DNA of 64,000 nucleotides, taken from contig NZ_CP022111.1 in NCBI RefSeq assembly GCF_000730165.1, positions 1,612,001 to 1,676,000 on the forward strand, given 5' to 3'. The DNA is from Nitrospirillum viridazoti CBAmc (GTDB lineage Bacteria > Pseudomonadota > Alphaproteobacteria > Azospirillales > Azospirillaceae). Each line of letters opens with the position of its first letter. Within the stretch, counting starts at the first letter, position 1. The translations under genes were made by a program, and so were the position numbers. Of the stretch, positions 27,266 through 36,089 are shown one piece after another. Below the pieces are notes generated by a model that was given only the letters and a program-made list of their open reading frames with translations, was not told where the DNA came from and did no database searches.

Positions 27266-28195
27266 TTATTTGGCTTCAGTGCGGCCCTCGAACAACGCGT
27301 CGATTTCCTGCTGGGTGCGCAAGGCGTCGGCCGACAGGCCGGTGGTGCTGGGGATGACCATGTCCTTCACCGGCGCGGCCGGCTTCGCCGCCACCGGCTG
27401 CGCGGGCGAAACGGCACTGAACAGGGCATCGATGGTGGTCTGCGACGGCGCCTGTAGGGCGGGCCCATGCAGAAGATGAGCATCGGGCCGGGCGTCGTCA
27501 TGTTTGTACGGCAGCAGCACCTCGCGCGGGGCATCCGCCGGCGGCATAGCGGGGGCGGTCGAGGCCTGCGGCAGGGTGCGCCAAAGGCCGGTGATCACGC
27601 CCACCCGTTCCTCGATATAGCTCAAGGTGTTCACCACCTTGGCGGTGCGTTGGCCGCAGATGTCCTGGAAGGAGCAGGCCATCATCACGTCCATGCAGGC
27701 GTTCTCCAGCGCCGTCAGCAACTGACCGTCGACCATGCGGCCCGGGCGTAGACGACGCAGGGCGCCGGTCATGCGTTCCACCGTGGTCAGGATGCGATTG
27801 GTCGCCTCCTCCGTCGCGGTAACGATGGCGTCCAGCTCCGAGGTGGCGGCGCTGATGCGGTCGGCCTTAGGATCGCTGGGCTTGATGGCCGCGATTTCAC
27901 GCTTCACCAAGCGGATGGTGTTGGCCATGGCCTCCACCTCCGCCTTGAGGAAGGCGATCTCAGGATTGCCCAGCTGGCCCCCGGCCGGAGCCGGCGCATG
28001 GTCATTGCGGGAGGCCGCGATCAATCGCTGGACACTGGCAATGGTGCGCCGTAGCTCATCGGTTTCCACCGACCGGGCGCGGCGCTGAACCTCATAGAAA
28101 AAATCCCGGCCCTTGGCCGTGGCCAGCAGGGATTCCTCCATCTGCCGGTATTCATCCAGCGTCAGGCCGGAACCCCGGGTCGTCTGCATGCCCAT
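27266..28195 (-). CDS. cheZ: CheZ-like protein phosphatase
   Basis: A 309-residue, largely helical protein of the CheZ family, which dephosphorylates CheY-P in chemotaxis. The decisive segment is ACSFQDICGQRTAKVVNTL near residue 190, the CheZ active-site helix where the conserved glutamine after D(I/L)xGQ is expected. It is longer than the E. coli protein (214 residues) and has a Pro/Ala-rich C-terminal linker ending in a short conserved tail (LRTQQEIDALFEGR) likely to bind CheY. The start at 28195 has GAGAGG upstream. No other chemotaxis gene is nearby. Confidence 0.85.
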   Translation of the reverse strand: MGMQTTRGSGLTLDEYRQMEESLLATAKGRDFFYEVQRRARSVETDELRRTIASVQRLIAASRNDHAPAPAGGQLGNPEIAFLKAEVEAMANTIRLVKREIAAIKPSDPKADRISAATSELDAIVTATEEATNRILTTVERMTGALRRLRPGRMVDGQLLTALENACMDVMMACSFQDICGQRTAKVVNTLSYIEERVGVITGLWRTLPQASTAPAMPPADAPREVLLPYKHDDARPDAHLLHGPALQAPSQTTIDALFSAVSPAQPVAAKPAAPVKDMVIPSTTGLSADALRTQQEIDALFEGRTEAK

Positions 28196-28544
28196 AACGC
28201 CCTCTCGCAAATATGCCACACGGCCGGCCTGCCCCGGCTTATGGTGCTCAAGCTTAAGTTCCTCATAGGCATGACTTTTCCGTCAATATAGGCTTCCTCC
28301 GTAGACGTATGTATTTCAGATGAGTTTTACCTTACGCAATGTGGGTAGTTCTCATCACATTTGTGATAAAAGCCGCCACGTTTGTCTCGACCCCTACCTC
28401 TGCGGAAATAAAGTGACTGCCCCTTCCTGTATAAGCAACATCCTAGCTGGTGCCGCACGCGCTCCCCTGCCCTGGTGACGGTACCCAGCCGCCAGTGGTA
28501 CCGTTGACCCTATACAGGACGCCCATTTCTAAGATGAGTGACAG
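28196..28544. other. Intergenic region with palindromes
   Basis: About 350 bp without a gene. It contains ATCACATTTGTGAT (28354-28367), a perfect 14-bp palindrome, and ACGGTACC...GGTACCGT (28478-28504), an 8-bp inverted repeat with an 11-nt spacer. These are plausible operators for cheZ or for the small secreted-protein gene. Confidence 0.4.
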
Positions 28545-28829
28545 ATGCGGACCTTGCCCCACACCTTTCCCCATCACGCAAGACAGCTGGTCGCCCTGGT
28601 GCTGGCCGGCGTGGTGATGGGGGCCGGCAGCGGCGCGCTGGGGGCGGAATCGGAGGCGGAAGCCAAATCGGTGGCGCTGGAGGCCAGTTGCAAGCCTAAC
28701 AAAGTGGAGGCGGTGCAGCGCTTCGTCGGCAACAATCCCGACATCGTCTACAAGATTACCTGCCAGAACGGGAAGGACTTGGCGGTTTATGTCCGCTGCC
28801 AGGGCCGCACCTGCTTCCTGGTGCGCTGA
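28545..28829 (+). CDS. Small secreted hypothetical protein
   Basis: A 94-residue protein with a clear signal peptide (about residues 10-34, QLVALVLAGVVMGAGSGALGAE). The short mature part has four cysteines (SCKPN, ITCQNG, VRCQGRTCF) that could form two disulfides in the periplasm. I do not recognise the family. Its stop overlaps the start of the next gene (TGATG), so it was originally translationally coupled to the DUF1028 gene that an insertion sequence has since broken. Confidence 0.75.
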   Translation: MRTLPHTFPHHARQLVALVLAGVVMGAGSGALGAESEAEAKSVALEASCKPNKVEAVQRFVGNNPDIVYKITCQNGKDLAVYVRCQGRTCFLVR

Positions 28830-29058
28830 TGCCCATGCGGTGGTGGTTGGTCCCCCTGGCCCTGACCGGCCTGCTGGCCACGACGGCACTCGCGGGCGCC
28901 ACCTTCTCCATTATCGCCTGCGACCGAGACCGCTGCGGCGTGGCCGTCGCTACCAACAACCTGGCGGTGGGGGCCAGCGTGGACTACGCCCAAGCCGGTG
29001 TCGGCGCCGTCGTCACACAGTTCGAGACCAACCCGGCCATGGGCCCCAAGGGCCTAGC
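28829..29058 (+). pseudogene. DUF1028 gene, 5' fragment
   Basis: The first 76 codons of a DUF1028 (Ntn-hydrolase-like) secreted protein: a signal peptide (WWLVPLALTGLLATTALA), then the diagnostic ATFSIIACD, CGVAVATNNLAVGASVDYAQ and GVGAVVTQFETNPAMGPKGL. The gene is cut here by an IS481-family element. Removing the element and one copy of the 6-bp duplication restores an uninterrupted frame into the 3' part at 30082-30820, giving a 322-residue protein. The residual frame into the element ends after ten foreign residues. Confidence 0.92.
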
Positions 29059-30075
29059 TGTTCGGTCCCAGGGATTGATGGTGCAATGACCTCACAGGAA
29101 TGGAGGGATGCACTATGGGCCAGATACTTCACGGCAGCGCCCGCACGACAGAGGCAGTGCGTCGAGCGATACAACATAGTCAAGAGAGCTTGAGGGCCCT
29201 GGCCAGCCGGTACGGGGTCAATCAGAAGACGGTCGCCAAGTGGCGGGGGCGGCATGATGTGATGGACCAGCCAACTGGCCCAAGGGAAGCCAGATCCACT
29301 GTCCTGACTCTGGAAGAGGAAGCGGTAATCGTCGCTTTCCGCCGCCATACATTATTGCCACTGGATGACTGCCTCTATGCCCTGCAACCGACCATTCCCC
29401 ATCTGACCCGATCTTCCCTACACCGATGTCTTCAGCGACACGGCATCAGCAGGCTGCCGGAGGTGGAAGGCGACAAGCCTGCCAAGCGGAAGTTCAAAGC
29501 CTACCCGATCGGCTATTTCCACATCGATATCGCCGAGATCAGGACAGCCGAAGGCAAGCTGTACCTTTACGTTGCCATTGATCGGACAAGCAAATTTGCT
29601 TTCGTGCAGATAGCCAGGAAGACGGGGCGCTCATCCGCTTCCGCCTTCCTGGTCGCCTTGATCGGTGCTGTCCCCTACACGATCCACACGGTACTGACCG
29701 ACAACGGGATCCAGTTCACCTTCCCGCCACGATATGCCGATGGCCCGACAGCCCGGTACGTGACGCACATGTTCGACAGGCGGTGCCAGGAGAATGGCAT
29801 CGAACACCGGCTTACCAAGATCAAACATCCCTGGACCAACGGCCAGGTCGAGCGCATGAACCGAACCATCAAGGAAGCTACGGTCAAACGCTACCACTAC
29901 GACAGCCATGAACAGTTCGAGCAGCATCTGAATGCCTTCGTCGGCGCCTACAACTTTGCAAGGCGCCTCAAGACGCTTCGAGGCCTGACGCCCTGGGAAT
30001 TCATCTGCAAATCATGGACAGCTGAACCCCAGCGGTTCAGGCTAAACCCGCACCATCAATCCCTGGGACCGAACA
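29059..30075 (+). mobile_element. IS481-family insertion sequence, complete
   Basis: A 1,017-bp element with perfect 26-bp terminal inverted repeats beginning TGTTCGGTCCCAGGGATTGA on each side. It is flanked by 6-bp direct duplications CCTAGC (29053-29058 and 30076-30081). IS481 elements are known to choose NCTAGN targets and duplicate 6 bp, exactly as seen. Intact repeats, duplication and transposase indicate a recent insertion, possibly still active. Confidence 0.97.
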
Positions 30076-30080
30076 CCTAG
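29115..30080 (+). CDS. IS481-family DDE transposase
   Basis: A 321-residue transposase. An N-terminal helix-turn-helix (LRALASRYGVNQKTVAKW) binds the ends. The catalytic DDE core shows FHIDIAEIRTAEGKLYLYVA for the first aspartate, LTDNGIQF for the second and TNGQVERMNRTIKEAT for the glutamate. The start at 29115 has GGAGGG upstream. The frame runs through the right inverted repeat and its TAG stop lies in the target duplication, so the host site CCTAGC supplies the stop codon. This is a known habit of IS481. Confidence 0.95.
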   Translation: MGQILHGSARTTEAVRRAIQHSQESLRALASRYGVNQKTVAKWRGRHDVMDQPTGPREARSTVLTLEEEAVIVAFRRHTLLPLDDCLYALQPTIPHLTRSSLHRCLQRHGISRLPEVEGDKPAKRKFKAYPIGYFHIDIAEIRTAEGKLYLYVAIDRTSKFAFVQIARKTGRSSASAFLVALIGAVPYTIHTVLTDNGIQFTFPPRYADGPTARYVTHMFDRRCQENGIEHRLTKIKHPWTNGQVERMNRTIKEATVKRYHYDSHEQFEQHLNAFVGAYNFARRLKTLRGLTPWEFICKSWTAEPQRFRLNPHHQSLGPNT

Positions 30081-30081
30081 C

Positions 30082-30820
30082 CCTGATGGCCGCCGGCCAT
30101 GCCCCGGCCGATGCACTGGCCATCCTGCTGCGGGAGGATGGTGATTTCGATGGTGAGGGGGTGGAAGCCCGCCAGGTGGCCTTGGTCGACGCCCAAGGAC
30201 GCACCGCCGTCTTCACCGGGCGCGACGCGGCGGCAGCCGCTTACGCTGGTGACAGGCGCGGGCCGGGTTATGCCGTGCAGGGCAACGGTTTGGCGGGCCC
30301 CGCCGTGCTTACGGCCATGGAGGATGCCTACAAGGCCACGGGGGGCGGGTTGGAGGATAGGCTGCTGGCGGCGCTGGAGGCTGGCCAGGCGGCGGGTAGC
30401 CAGAGCATCGGCAAGCTGTCCGCCGCCTTGGTGGTGCGTACGCGCGACGGCTTCCCCCTGGATTTGGATTACCGCGTGGACGCCAGCACCCAGCCCTTGC
30501 CTGACTTGCGCGCCCTGGTGGAACGCCACCATGCCTGGCAAGCGGTGATTCGCGCCGACAGGGCGGCCCGCAAGGGCGACACGGCCGGGGCGCGGAAAGC
30601 CCTCGCCGAAGCGGCCCAATTGGCCCATGGCTGGGATCGGGTGTGGCGCCGCGCCGCCCGGGTGGCACTGGTGCTGGGCGATGCCGCCGCCGTGCGCGAT
30701 TATCTGGCGCGCATGGCCGCGGCCAATCCGGTTTGGGGCCGGCAGGAAGCCGCCGATCCCGCATATCGCGACCTGGCATCCCCGGTTGACGCGTCTAGCG
30801 CGCCCACCCCCGCCAAGTGA
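30082..30820 (+). pseudogene. DUF1028 gene, 3' fragment
   Basis: This is the continuation of the DUF1028 gene after the insertion, reading LMAAGHAPADALAILL, VALVDAQGRTAVFTGRD and GYAVQGNGLAGPAVLTAMED, all typical of the family. A C-terminal helical extension (VERHHAWQAVIRADRAAR onward) resembles a short TPR-like peptidoglycan-associated tail. A start codon at 30086 could permit translation, but the product would lack the N-terminal catalytic residue and signal peptide. The last 26 bp overlap the convergent enoyl-CoA hydratase gene. Confidence 0.88.
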
Positions 30821-31601
30821 AGGTAGGCCGGCGCTTGGCCAGGAAGGCCTGGCGTCCCTCCTCGAAATCCACGTTGCGGGCAGCCTCTTCCAGGAAAGTG
30901 GCGGCACCGGCATCGGTGACCGCCGTGGCGCCATCCTGGACGGCCTGGATGATGCGCTTGGCCGCCTGGATGGAGAATTGCGATAGGCCGCACAGGGTCG
31001 CCGCGTATTCGCGCACCGCGTCCGCCAGCGCGGCATCCTCCACCACCCGGTCCACCAGGCCGATGGCCATCGCCTCCTCCGCGCGGATCATCCGGCCGCT
31101 GAACAGCAGATCCTTGGCGCGAGCGGGCCCGACATGGTCGACCAGGCGCCTCGTGTCTTCGAACGGGTAGACGAACCCCAGCTTGGCCGGGGTGATGCCG
31201 AAGCGGGCGCCGGCCCCGGCGAAGCGCAGATCGCAATGCAGCGCCAAGCCGCAGCCGCCACCCACGCATAGCCCCTGCACCATGGCGATGGTGGGCTTCG
31301 GGCAGCGCTCCAGCGCCAAGTTGGCGGATCGCACTGCGGCGTTGAAACGGGTGACGCCTTCGGCCGTGGCAAAAAGCCCGGCGAATTCGGCAATATCGGC
31401 CCCAGCGGAAAACGCGGTGCCACCGGCACCGGTCAGTACCACCACCCGTACCTCGGGATCGGTCTCCAGCCCATGCACGAGGCCGGGCAGGGCCAGCCAC
31501 ATCTCCAGCGACAGCGCGTTGTGCTTGTCCGGGCGGTCCACCGTTAGGGTGGCCACCCCCTCCTGTACCGACAGGCTAAAGCCTGGAGCCTCCTCACCCA
31601 T
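30795..31601 (-). CDS. Enoyl-CoA hydratase/isomerase family protein
   Basis: A 268-residue crotonase-fold enzyme. Motifs are RPDKHNALSLEMW near the N-terminus, the oxyanion-hole segments GTAFSAGADIAEF and VQGLCVGGGCGLALHCDLRF, and TPAKLGFVYPFED. The family hydrates enoyl-CoAs, isomerises double bonds or cleaves acyl-CoA rings. The exact substrate is unclear because the region usually carrying the second catalytic glutamate reads KLGFVYP rather than the classical PEIxxGL(I/F)P. The start MGEEAPGFSLSV was preferred to a longer frame. Confidence 0.85.
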   Translation of the reverse strand: MGEEAPGFSLSVQEGVATLTVDRPDKHNALSLEMWLALPGLVHGLETDPEVRVVVLTGAGGTAFSAGADIAEFAGLFATAEGVTRFNAAVRSANLALERCPKPTIAMVQGLCVGGGCGLALHCDLRFAGAGARFGITPAKLGFVYPFEDTRRLVDHVGPARAKDLLFSGRMIRAEEAMAIGLVDRVVEDAALADAVREYAATLCGLSQFSIQAAKRIIQAVQDGATAVTDAGAATFLEEAARNVDFEEGRQAFLAKRRPTFTWRGWAR

Positions 31602-31669
31602 CCTGTCCACCGGTGTTAAATCAGCCGCCGGGGCATAGTGGCCGGGATCAACCGGCCCAGGCAATGGCC

Positions 31670-32518
31670 TTAGCCCCTTAAGGGACGGAAATAGCGCAGG
31701 ACAGACTGCAGTTCCGTACGCAGGCCCGAGTCCTCGCGCAACCGCGCCTGCAGGGCATTGTCGCGCTTGGCCAGATAGACCACGTGGTCCTTGGGTGGCA
31801 GGGAGCGGTAGGAGGGCTTGGCGGCCAGCGTGCCATCATCCTGCACTGTCGACAGGAAAAAAGATGACCGCATGAATTTGGAAAACAGTTTGTTCGCCCC
31901 CTCCGCCGGCTCCCGCGAAATGATTGAGCATATATAGAATAGCCTGAAGTAATAGTAATTATTATAGATGCGTTGAACGATAAAGAACTGCTCGCTTGGG
32001 GCAGAAACTTTTGAGATCAGTTGTTGATCTTTGAATCCGGCGTAGAAATAGTTCGATGCCTCGCGAGCAAACAGTAGCGGCTTTTCCCGCTCCTGGCTGA
32101 TGCGCTTGCGATAATCGATCAGCGCACGCCCCACCAGGGTCTGGATCATACGCCGTTCCACATCCAGATCCGGCGGCAAGCCCATCAGGAATTCCATCGC
32201 GGGCAGCAGCTGCACGGGATGCGTGATGGCGACGCGCTTGGCCCGCCCCTTGCCGAGCAGAGAAGCCTGCAGCCACTCGATGGTGTCGTGCGCCTGCCAA
32301 CGCAGCCGGGTCATCATGGGGATGGTGGACAGGCCGCTGGCCTGCAAGAACAGGCGTAACTGGTCCCGCCAGGATTTCTGCGGCAGGGTGAAATATTCCA
32401 CGTCGGTCAGGCGAAGGGGCGAGGCAACGCTTTCCCCCGCCACCGGCTCCGGCCGGTGGTTGAGGCTGCGTCCGAAGATGACGCCCTTGGTCTTCCGTTC
32501 CCGCTCCGCCAAGCTCAT
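31670..32518 (-). CDS. Hypothetical protein
   Basis: A 282-residue protein that I do not recognise. It has no signal peptide and is mixed alpha-helical with many aromatic residues. The central stretch (IVQRIYNNYYYFRLFYICSI) is encoded by AT-rich codons unlike the surrounding DNA, which hints at foreign ancestry or a recently acquired segment. It starts at MSLAERERKTKGVIFG, with Arg-rich N-terminal residues. It lies 69 bp upstream of the enoyl-CoA hydratase on the same strand, so the two may be co-transcribed. Confidence 0.65.
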   Translation of the reverse strand: MSLAERERKTKGVIFGRSLNHRPEPVAGESVASPLRLTDVEYFTLPQKSWRDQLRLFLQASGLSTIPMMTRLRWQAHDTIEWLQASLLGKGRAKRVAITHPVQLLPAMEFLMGLPPDLDVERRMIQTLVGRALIDYRKRISQEREKPLLFAREASNYFYAGFKDQQLISKVSAPSEQFFIVQRIYNNYYYFRLFYICSIISREPAEGANKLFSKFMRSSFFLSTVQDDGTLAAKPSYRSLPPKDHVVYLAKRDNALQARLREDSGLRTELQSVLRYFRPLRG

Positions 32519-33003
32519 GACAGCAGTCCGTCCGCCCCTACCGCCCCGTCCCTGTCCGTTCTCCACCTCACCCGTCCGCGACGCTTCGCGCGGTAATCTT
32601 CATGCGCGGGAAAGGTATCATATCTGATCACATTGATTAACTAATAGCGCGCACCACTTTCGCGAGTAGGCATACAAAATGACATTGACCGCCGCCTGTC
32701 CGTTCTGTCGCACCCCTAGATAGCGCAGGGTTGCCCGACAGCCTGACGTACCATAGCCAAGTTTGTGTCACAGACGTAGGCAGCTTTTCAGGTGGCACCG
32801 CCACTTGAACTGCCCTCTACCGTTTGCTGCCGCACAACCTAAACAGGCAAAATCCGTAAGGGATGCTGTCGCCCATGTCCCCATCTTTCCCTTCCTGCAG
32901 TTCGACCATCACAGCTGTGCCCTCATCCGGCGGGCCGGGCTACGCCTATGGCCTCTCTGGCGCAAAGGCCGCGATTGGTCTAACTACGCCGGTGGGCGGC
33001 CTG
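32519..33003. other. Intergenic region upstream of ECF sigma gene
   Basis: About 480 bp between a divergent hypothetical gene and the sigma factor. An AT-rich patch (ATATCTGATCACATTGATTA) occurs near 32620-32640. An in-frame start at 32863 would extend the sigma factor by a Ser/Pro-rich stretch, which I judged unlikely. No clear ECF promoter was found. Confidence 0.4.
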
Positions 33004-33654
33004 ATGGGACGGCCCTTCACCCGGGACGGCAGAGGCGACCCTGTGCAGCGGAGCGATGGCCAGAACCTGGCCACCAGCAGTGATGAATACCTGGTCGGCC
33101 GGGTTGCCCAGGGCGACGCGCAAGCCTTCCGGGTGCTGACGGATCGGCATTTGGACCGGACGGTCACGCTGGCGCGCCGCGTCTTGGGTGGGGCGGCCGA
33201 TGCGGAAGACGTAGCGCAGGAAGCCTTCCTGCGCTTGTGGCAACATGCTGAGCGTTTCCGCCCGGCCGAGGCCCGCTTTTCCACGTGGTTCTACCGAATC
33301 ACCGTGAACCTGTGCCTGGATCGCAAACGCCGGCCGGTACACGACACGCTTGAAAACGTGCCCGAACCGGTGGACCCATCCCTTGACGCCGTCGCCCTGG
33401 TGGAACGCTCGGAACTCGGTCGGCTGGTGGCGCGGGCGGTCGATGATCTGCCCGAGCGGCAACGGGCTGCCATTTCCTTGTGTTATGATGCCGGCCTGAG
33501 CAACGCCGAAGCCGCTGCCGCCATGGAAGTAAGTGTTGGCGCACTGGAAACCCTGTTGGTGCGGGCCCGCCGCGCCTTGCGGGCGACATTGGCGCCCCTG
33601 GCGCCGTCCGATGCCCAGGACGGTCGACGCTCACGAACGGGAGGGCCGCGATGA
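33004..33654 (+). CDS. ECF-type RNA polymerase sigma factor
   Basis: A 216-residue extracytoplasmic-function sigma factor. Region 2 is visible in LTDRHLDRTVTLARRVLGGAADAEDVAQEAFLRLW, with FSTWFYRITVNLCLDRKRR, and region 4 in LPERQRAAISLCYDAGLSNAEAAAAMEVSVGALETLLVRARRAL (split across these residues). It directs transcription of an envelope or metal-stress regulon. Its stop overlaps the next gene's start (ATGATGG), and that gene encodes a single-pass membrane protein suited to be its anti-sigma factor. A third gene encodes a periplasmic sensor-like protein. Confidence 0.88.
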   Translation: MGRPFTRDGRGDPVQRSDGQNLATSSDEYLVGRVAQGDAQAFRVLTDRHLDRTVTLARRVLGGAADAEDVAQEAFLRLWQHAERFRPAEARFSTWFYRITVNLCLDRKRRPVHDTLENVPEPVDPSLDAVALVERSELGRLVARAVDDLPERQRAAISLCYDAGLSNAEAAAAMEVSVGALETLLVRARRALRATLAPLAPSDAQDGRRSRTGGPR

Positions 33655-34172
33655 TGGACGGCATGATGACGATCGCGGAATTCGAGGATCTGGTCGACCT
33701 GCACGGCCCGGACCCAGAATTGTGGCCGGTGGCGGACCGCCCCAGGGCGGCTAGTCTGCTGGCCCAATCGGATGCGGCGCGGGTCGTGCTGACCCAAGCC
33801 GGCTTGGCCGAACAGGCACTGACGGCCATGCCCCTTGACCGGGCCAGCGCCGAGCTGCGCCGCGCCATTCTGGCCATCCCCAACGCCGCGACCGGGGGGC
33901 GGCCCGCTACCCGCATCACAGACCGTAGGTTGCTACCCCCGCGAGCGGGACTGCCCGGCCGAACCCCGGCCTTCGCCAGCGGAAGTCGCGCGGTCTGGGC
34001 GGGCGGTATTCCCGCCGCCCTGGTATCCGGACTGGCGGCGGCCGTGGTCGGCATCGTATTGGGGGTGCATGGCGTTTCCCCCCTTGCTCTGCCATCCAGC
34101 GACTCGCGAACCTCCGCCACGACCGAATACATGAAGGCCATGACTGAAATCGACACGGAGATTGGACAGTGA
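33651..34172 (+). CDS. Putative anti-sigma factor, single-pass membrane protein
   Basis: A 173-residue protein beginning with an Asp/Pro-rich cytoplasmic part (MTIAEFEDLVDLHGPDPELW) and a helical segment. One transmembrane helix follows (AALVSGLAAAVVGIVLGVHGV, about residues 120-142) and then a short periplasmic tail. Overlapping ATGA coupling to the ECF sigma gene and the topology suggest an anti-sigma role, but there is no ZAS zinc motif. The function is inferred from context only. Confidence 0.7.
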   Translation: MMDGMMTIAEFEDLVDLHGPDPELWPVADRPRAASLLAQSDAARVVLTQAGLAEQALTAMPLDRASAELRRAILAIPNAATGGRPATRITDRRLLPPRAGLPGRTPAFASGSRAVWAGGIPAALVSGLAAAVVGIVLGVHGVSPLALPSSDSRTSATTEYMKAMTEIDTEIGQ

Positions 34173-34681
34173 CCGAGGGGCGTGCGCATTCCGACCCGGG
34201 CACTTCCCCTGGAAGCCCCACCTTGTCCAAGCTGGTGATCGTCCTGCTGGCCATCTCCGTCTCGATCAATCTGTTGGTCGCGGGCATGGTCGTGGGTCAG
34301 CGCCTGGATGGCGTCCGCCTGCTCGGCCGGGTGAATGTTACCCGTGGTGACGCCAACCCCAATAACAACACCCGCCCGGGCCCCTATGACCTGTTCGTGA
34401 AGAACGCGCCGGAGCAAGTGCTGCCCTTTCTGAAGGATGCCATCGCGGCCCGCCAGGATCTGTCGCAGATCCAACTGCAACAACTGCGGGATGCTCGCCG
34501 CGAGGCGGTGCAGCAGTTGAAAGCGCAGCCCTTCGATGCCGCGGCCGCCAATGCGGCCTTCGCCCGTGTGCGCGGTTTGATCGCTGAAATTCAGCAGAAT
34601 GTGCACGAGACCGCGCTGGGCGCTTATGCCCGCGCCTACGGCCAGACACCACCTTCCGCCAACTCCGACAAGCCGCAGTAA
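34169..34681 (+). CDS. Periplasmic heavy-metal-sensor-like protein
   Basis: A 170-residue membrane-anchored protein: a transmembrane helix (LVIVLLAISVSINLLVAGMVVG, about residues 27-48), then a helical periplasmic domain of the Spy/CpxP/CnrX-like (heavy-metal sensor) type. The domain contains a repeated Q-rich helix (QIQLQQLRDARREAVQQL) and FARVRGLIAEIQQNVHE. GTG start overlaps the previous stop (GTGA). In CnrYXH-like systems the analogous protein senses metal outside and triggers sigma release. No His/Cys metal cluster is obvious here, so the signal may be misfolding stress rather than metal. Confidence 0.75.
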   Translation: MTEGRAHSDPGTSPGSPTLSKLVIVLLAISVSINLLVAGMVVGQRLDGVRLLGRVNVTRGDANPNNNTRPGPYDLFVKNAPEQVLPFLKDAIAARQDLSQIQLQQLRDARREAVQQLKAQPFDAAAANAAFARVRGLIAEIQQNVHETALGAYARAYGQTPPSANSDKPQ

Positions 34682-34786
34682 GGGGGCGCGGTTCCAACTC
34701 CACCTATAACGCGGCTTGCCCAGGCCCACCGACCATCGTCTATGATCCCCCAGCGCATGTCCTGAGGACGACGGAAGGATGGCCAC

Positions 34787-35977
34787 ATGGCCGAGGATAA
34801 AAAGGAAGTGATGGCGCTCAGCGCCGTCATGGCAACGCCCCCGGGGGAAACCACTCAGGCCTGGCCCCCCGCGGACGCCGTTGGTCGATGGACCGACGTC
34901 TATTTCAAGCGCACCCGTACCATCGTGGAGCGGCACGGCGACGTTCCCGTCACCTACGCCGTTTTCATGCGGCGGCCCGTTGTGTTCGCCCCCCGGCTGG
35001 CGCTGGACTGGCTCAAATCGGTGGCGGCGGCCCGTGGCTTCACGCCGGAAATCGAGGTCCGCTACCACGAAGGGCAGTGGATAGGTGCTGGCGAACCCAT
35101 GATGTGGATCACTGGGCCCTTCTCACAGCTCGCAGAGTTAGAGACTCTATTCTTGATGAAGCTGGGCCCAGCTTGTGTGGCCGCTCATAACGCCTTCGTA
35201 ATGAGCGCAGGCCTGCCCAAATCCGCCTTTCTGGCCATGGACGCCCGCCATTGCGCCGGTACCGAAATGGCCGACCTGATGGCCTATGCCGCCAGCGTCG
35301 GCTCAAAACGGGCCAAGCGCAAGGTCGGCGCCATTGGCTTCATCGGCAACGCCACAGATGCCACCGCCCATTATTTCGGTCAAACCCACGGCTTCGGCAC
35401 CATGCCGCACGCCCTGATCGGCTACGCCGGTTCCACCGTCAAGGCGGCCGAGCTTTACCACGATACCTTTCCCGGCGAAGCGATGACCGTGCTGGTTGAT
35501 TATTTCGGCCGTGAGGTCAGCGACACGCTCGCGGTGTGCCGACGTTTTCCTGAGCTGGCCGCTACGGGCAAGCTGTCGGTCCGACTGGACACACCCGGCG
35601 GACGCTTCGTCGAGGGCTTGGATCCTCCGCAAAGCTACGCAGTGTTGGAGCGCCGCGCGCCGGACAGCATCCGGGGATACCGGGATGAAACCGAGCTGCG
35701 CTATCTGATCGGCGCCGGCGTTTCCGCCGCCGGTCTGCACTGGGTACGCGAGAACCTGGACCAAGCTGGTTTCACCAAGGTGCGCATCGTCGCCTCAAGC
35801 GGTTTCAGCCCCGCCAAGTGCCGGGTCATGGCCGATGCCCAGGCGCCCATCGACGTGGTGGGCACCGGCAGCTTCCTGCCCGAACATTGGGGGGAAACCT
35901 ATGCCACTGCCGACATTGTCGCCTATGATGGCGTGGCCCGGGTGAAGATGGGACGCGAGTTCTTACTGAAACGCTAA
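34787..35977 (+). CDS. pncB: Nicotinate phosphoribosyltransferase
   Basis: This cytoplasmic enzyme of the NAD salvage pathway converts nicotinate and PRPP to nicotinate mononucleotide. The 396-residue protein shows the family path: N-terminal WTDVYFKRTRTIVERHGD, the MDARHCAGTEMADLMAYAAS segment, GFIGNATDATAHYFG, GTMPHALIGYAG and, near the end, VRIVASSGFSP and DVVGTGSFLPE. It is the last clearly chromosomal gene before the transposon. A strong hairpin terminator follows 17 bp after its stop, and transposon end repeats begin about 110 bp beyond the stop. Confidence 0.92.
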   Translation: MAEDKKEVMALSAVMATPPGETTQAWPPADAVGRWTDVYFKRTRTIVERHGDVPVTYAVFMRRPVVFAPRLALDWLKSVAAARGFTPEIEVRYHEGQWIGAGEPMMWITGPFSQLAELETLFLMKLGPACVAAHNAFVMSAGLPKSAFLAMDARHCAGTEMADLMAYAASVGSKRAKRKVGAIGFIGNATDATAHYFGQTHGFGTMPHALIGYAGSTVKAAELYHDTFPGEAMTVLVDYFGREVSDTLAVCRRFPELAATGKLSVRLDTPGGRFVEGLDPPQSYAVLERRAPDSIRGYRDETELRYLIGAGVSAAGLHWVRENLDQAGFTKVRIVASSGFSPAKCRVMADAQAPIDVVGTGSFLPEHWGETYATADIVAYDGVARVKMGREFLLKR

Positions 35978-35993
35978 TTCCCCAAGCAGGAAA

Positions 35994-36039
35994 GCCCCCG
36001 GGCGGCCTTTCCGTCACTCGGGAAAGGCCGCCCGGGGGC
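35994..36039. terminator. Strong hairpin terminator after pncB
   Basis: A stem of about 19 bp (GCCCCCGGGCGGCCTTTCC pairing with GGAAAGGCCGCCCGGGGGC, with 8 unpaired nt between) follows the pncB stop. It is probably the intrinsic terminator and marks the edge of core DNA. Confidence 0.85.
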
Positions 36040-36089
36040 GTTCTCGACATGATGCGGGGACGTTACTTAACGCCTTTGACTTTCATCCC

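Noticed and set aside
34700-34860. Alternative longer start of the nicotinate phosphoribosyltransferase
   Set aside because: The ATG at 34787 gives the family length and no conserved residues are lost; the region before it holds the stop of the previous gene.
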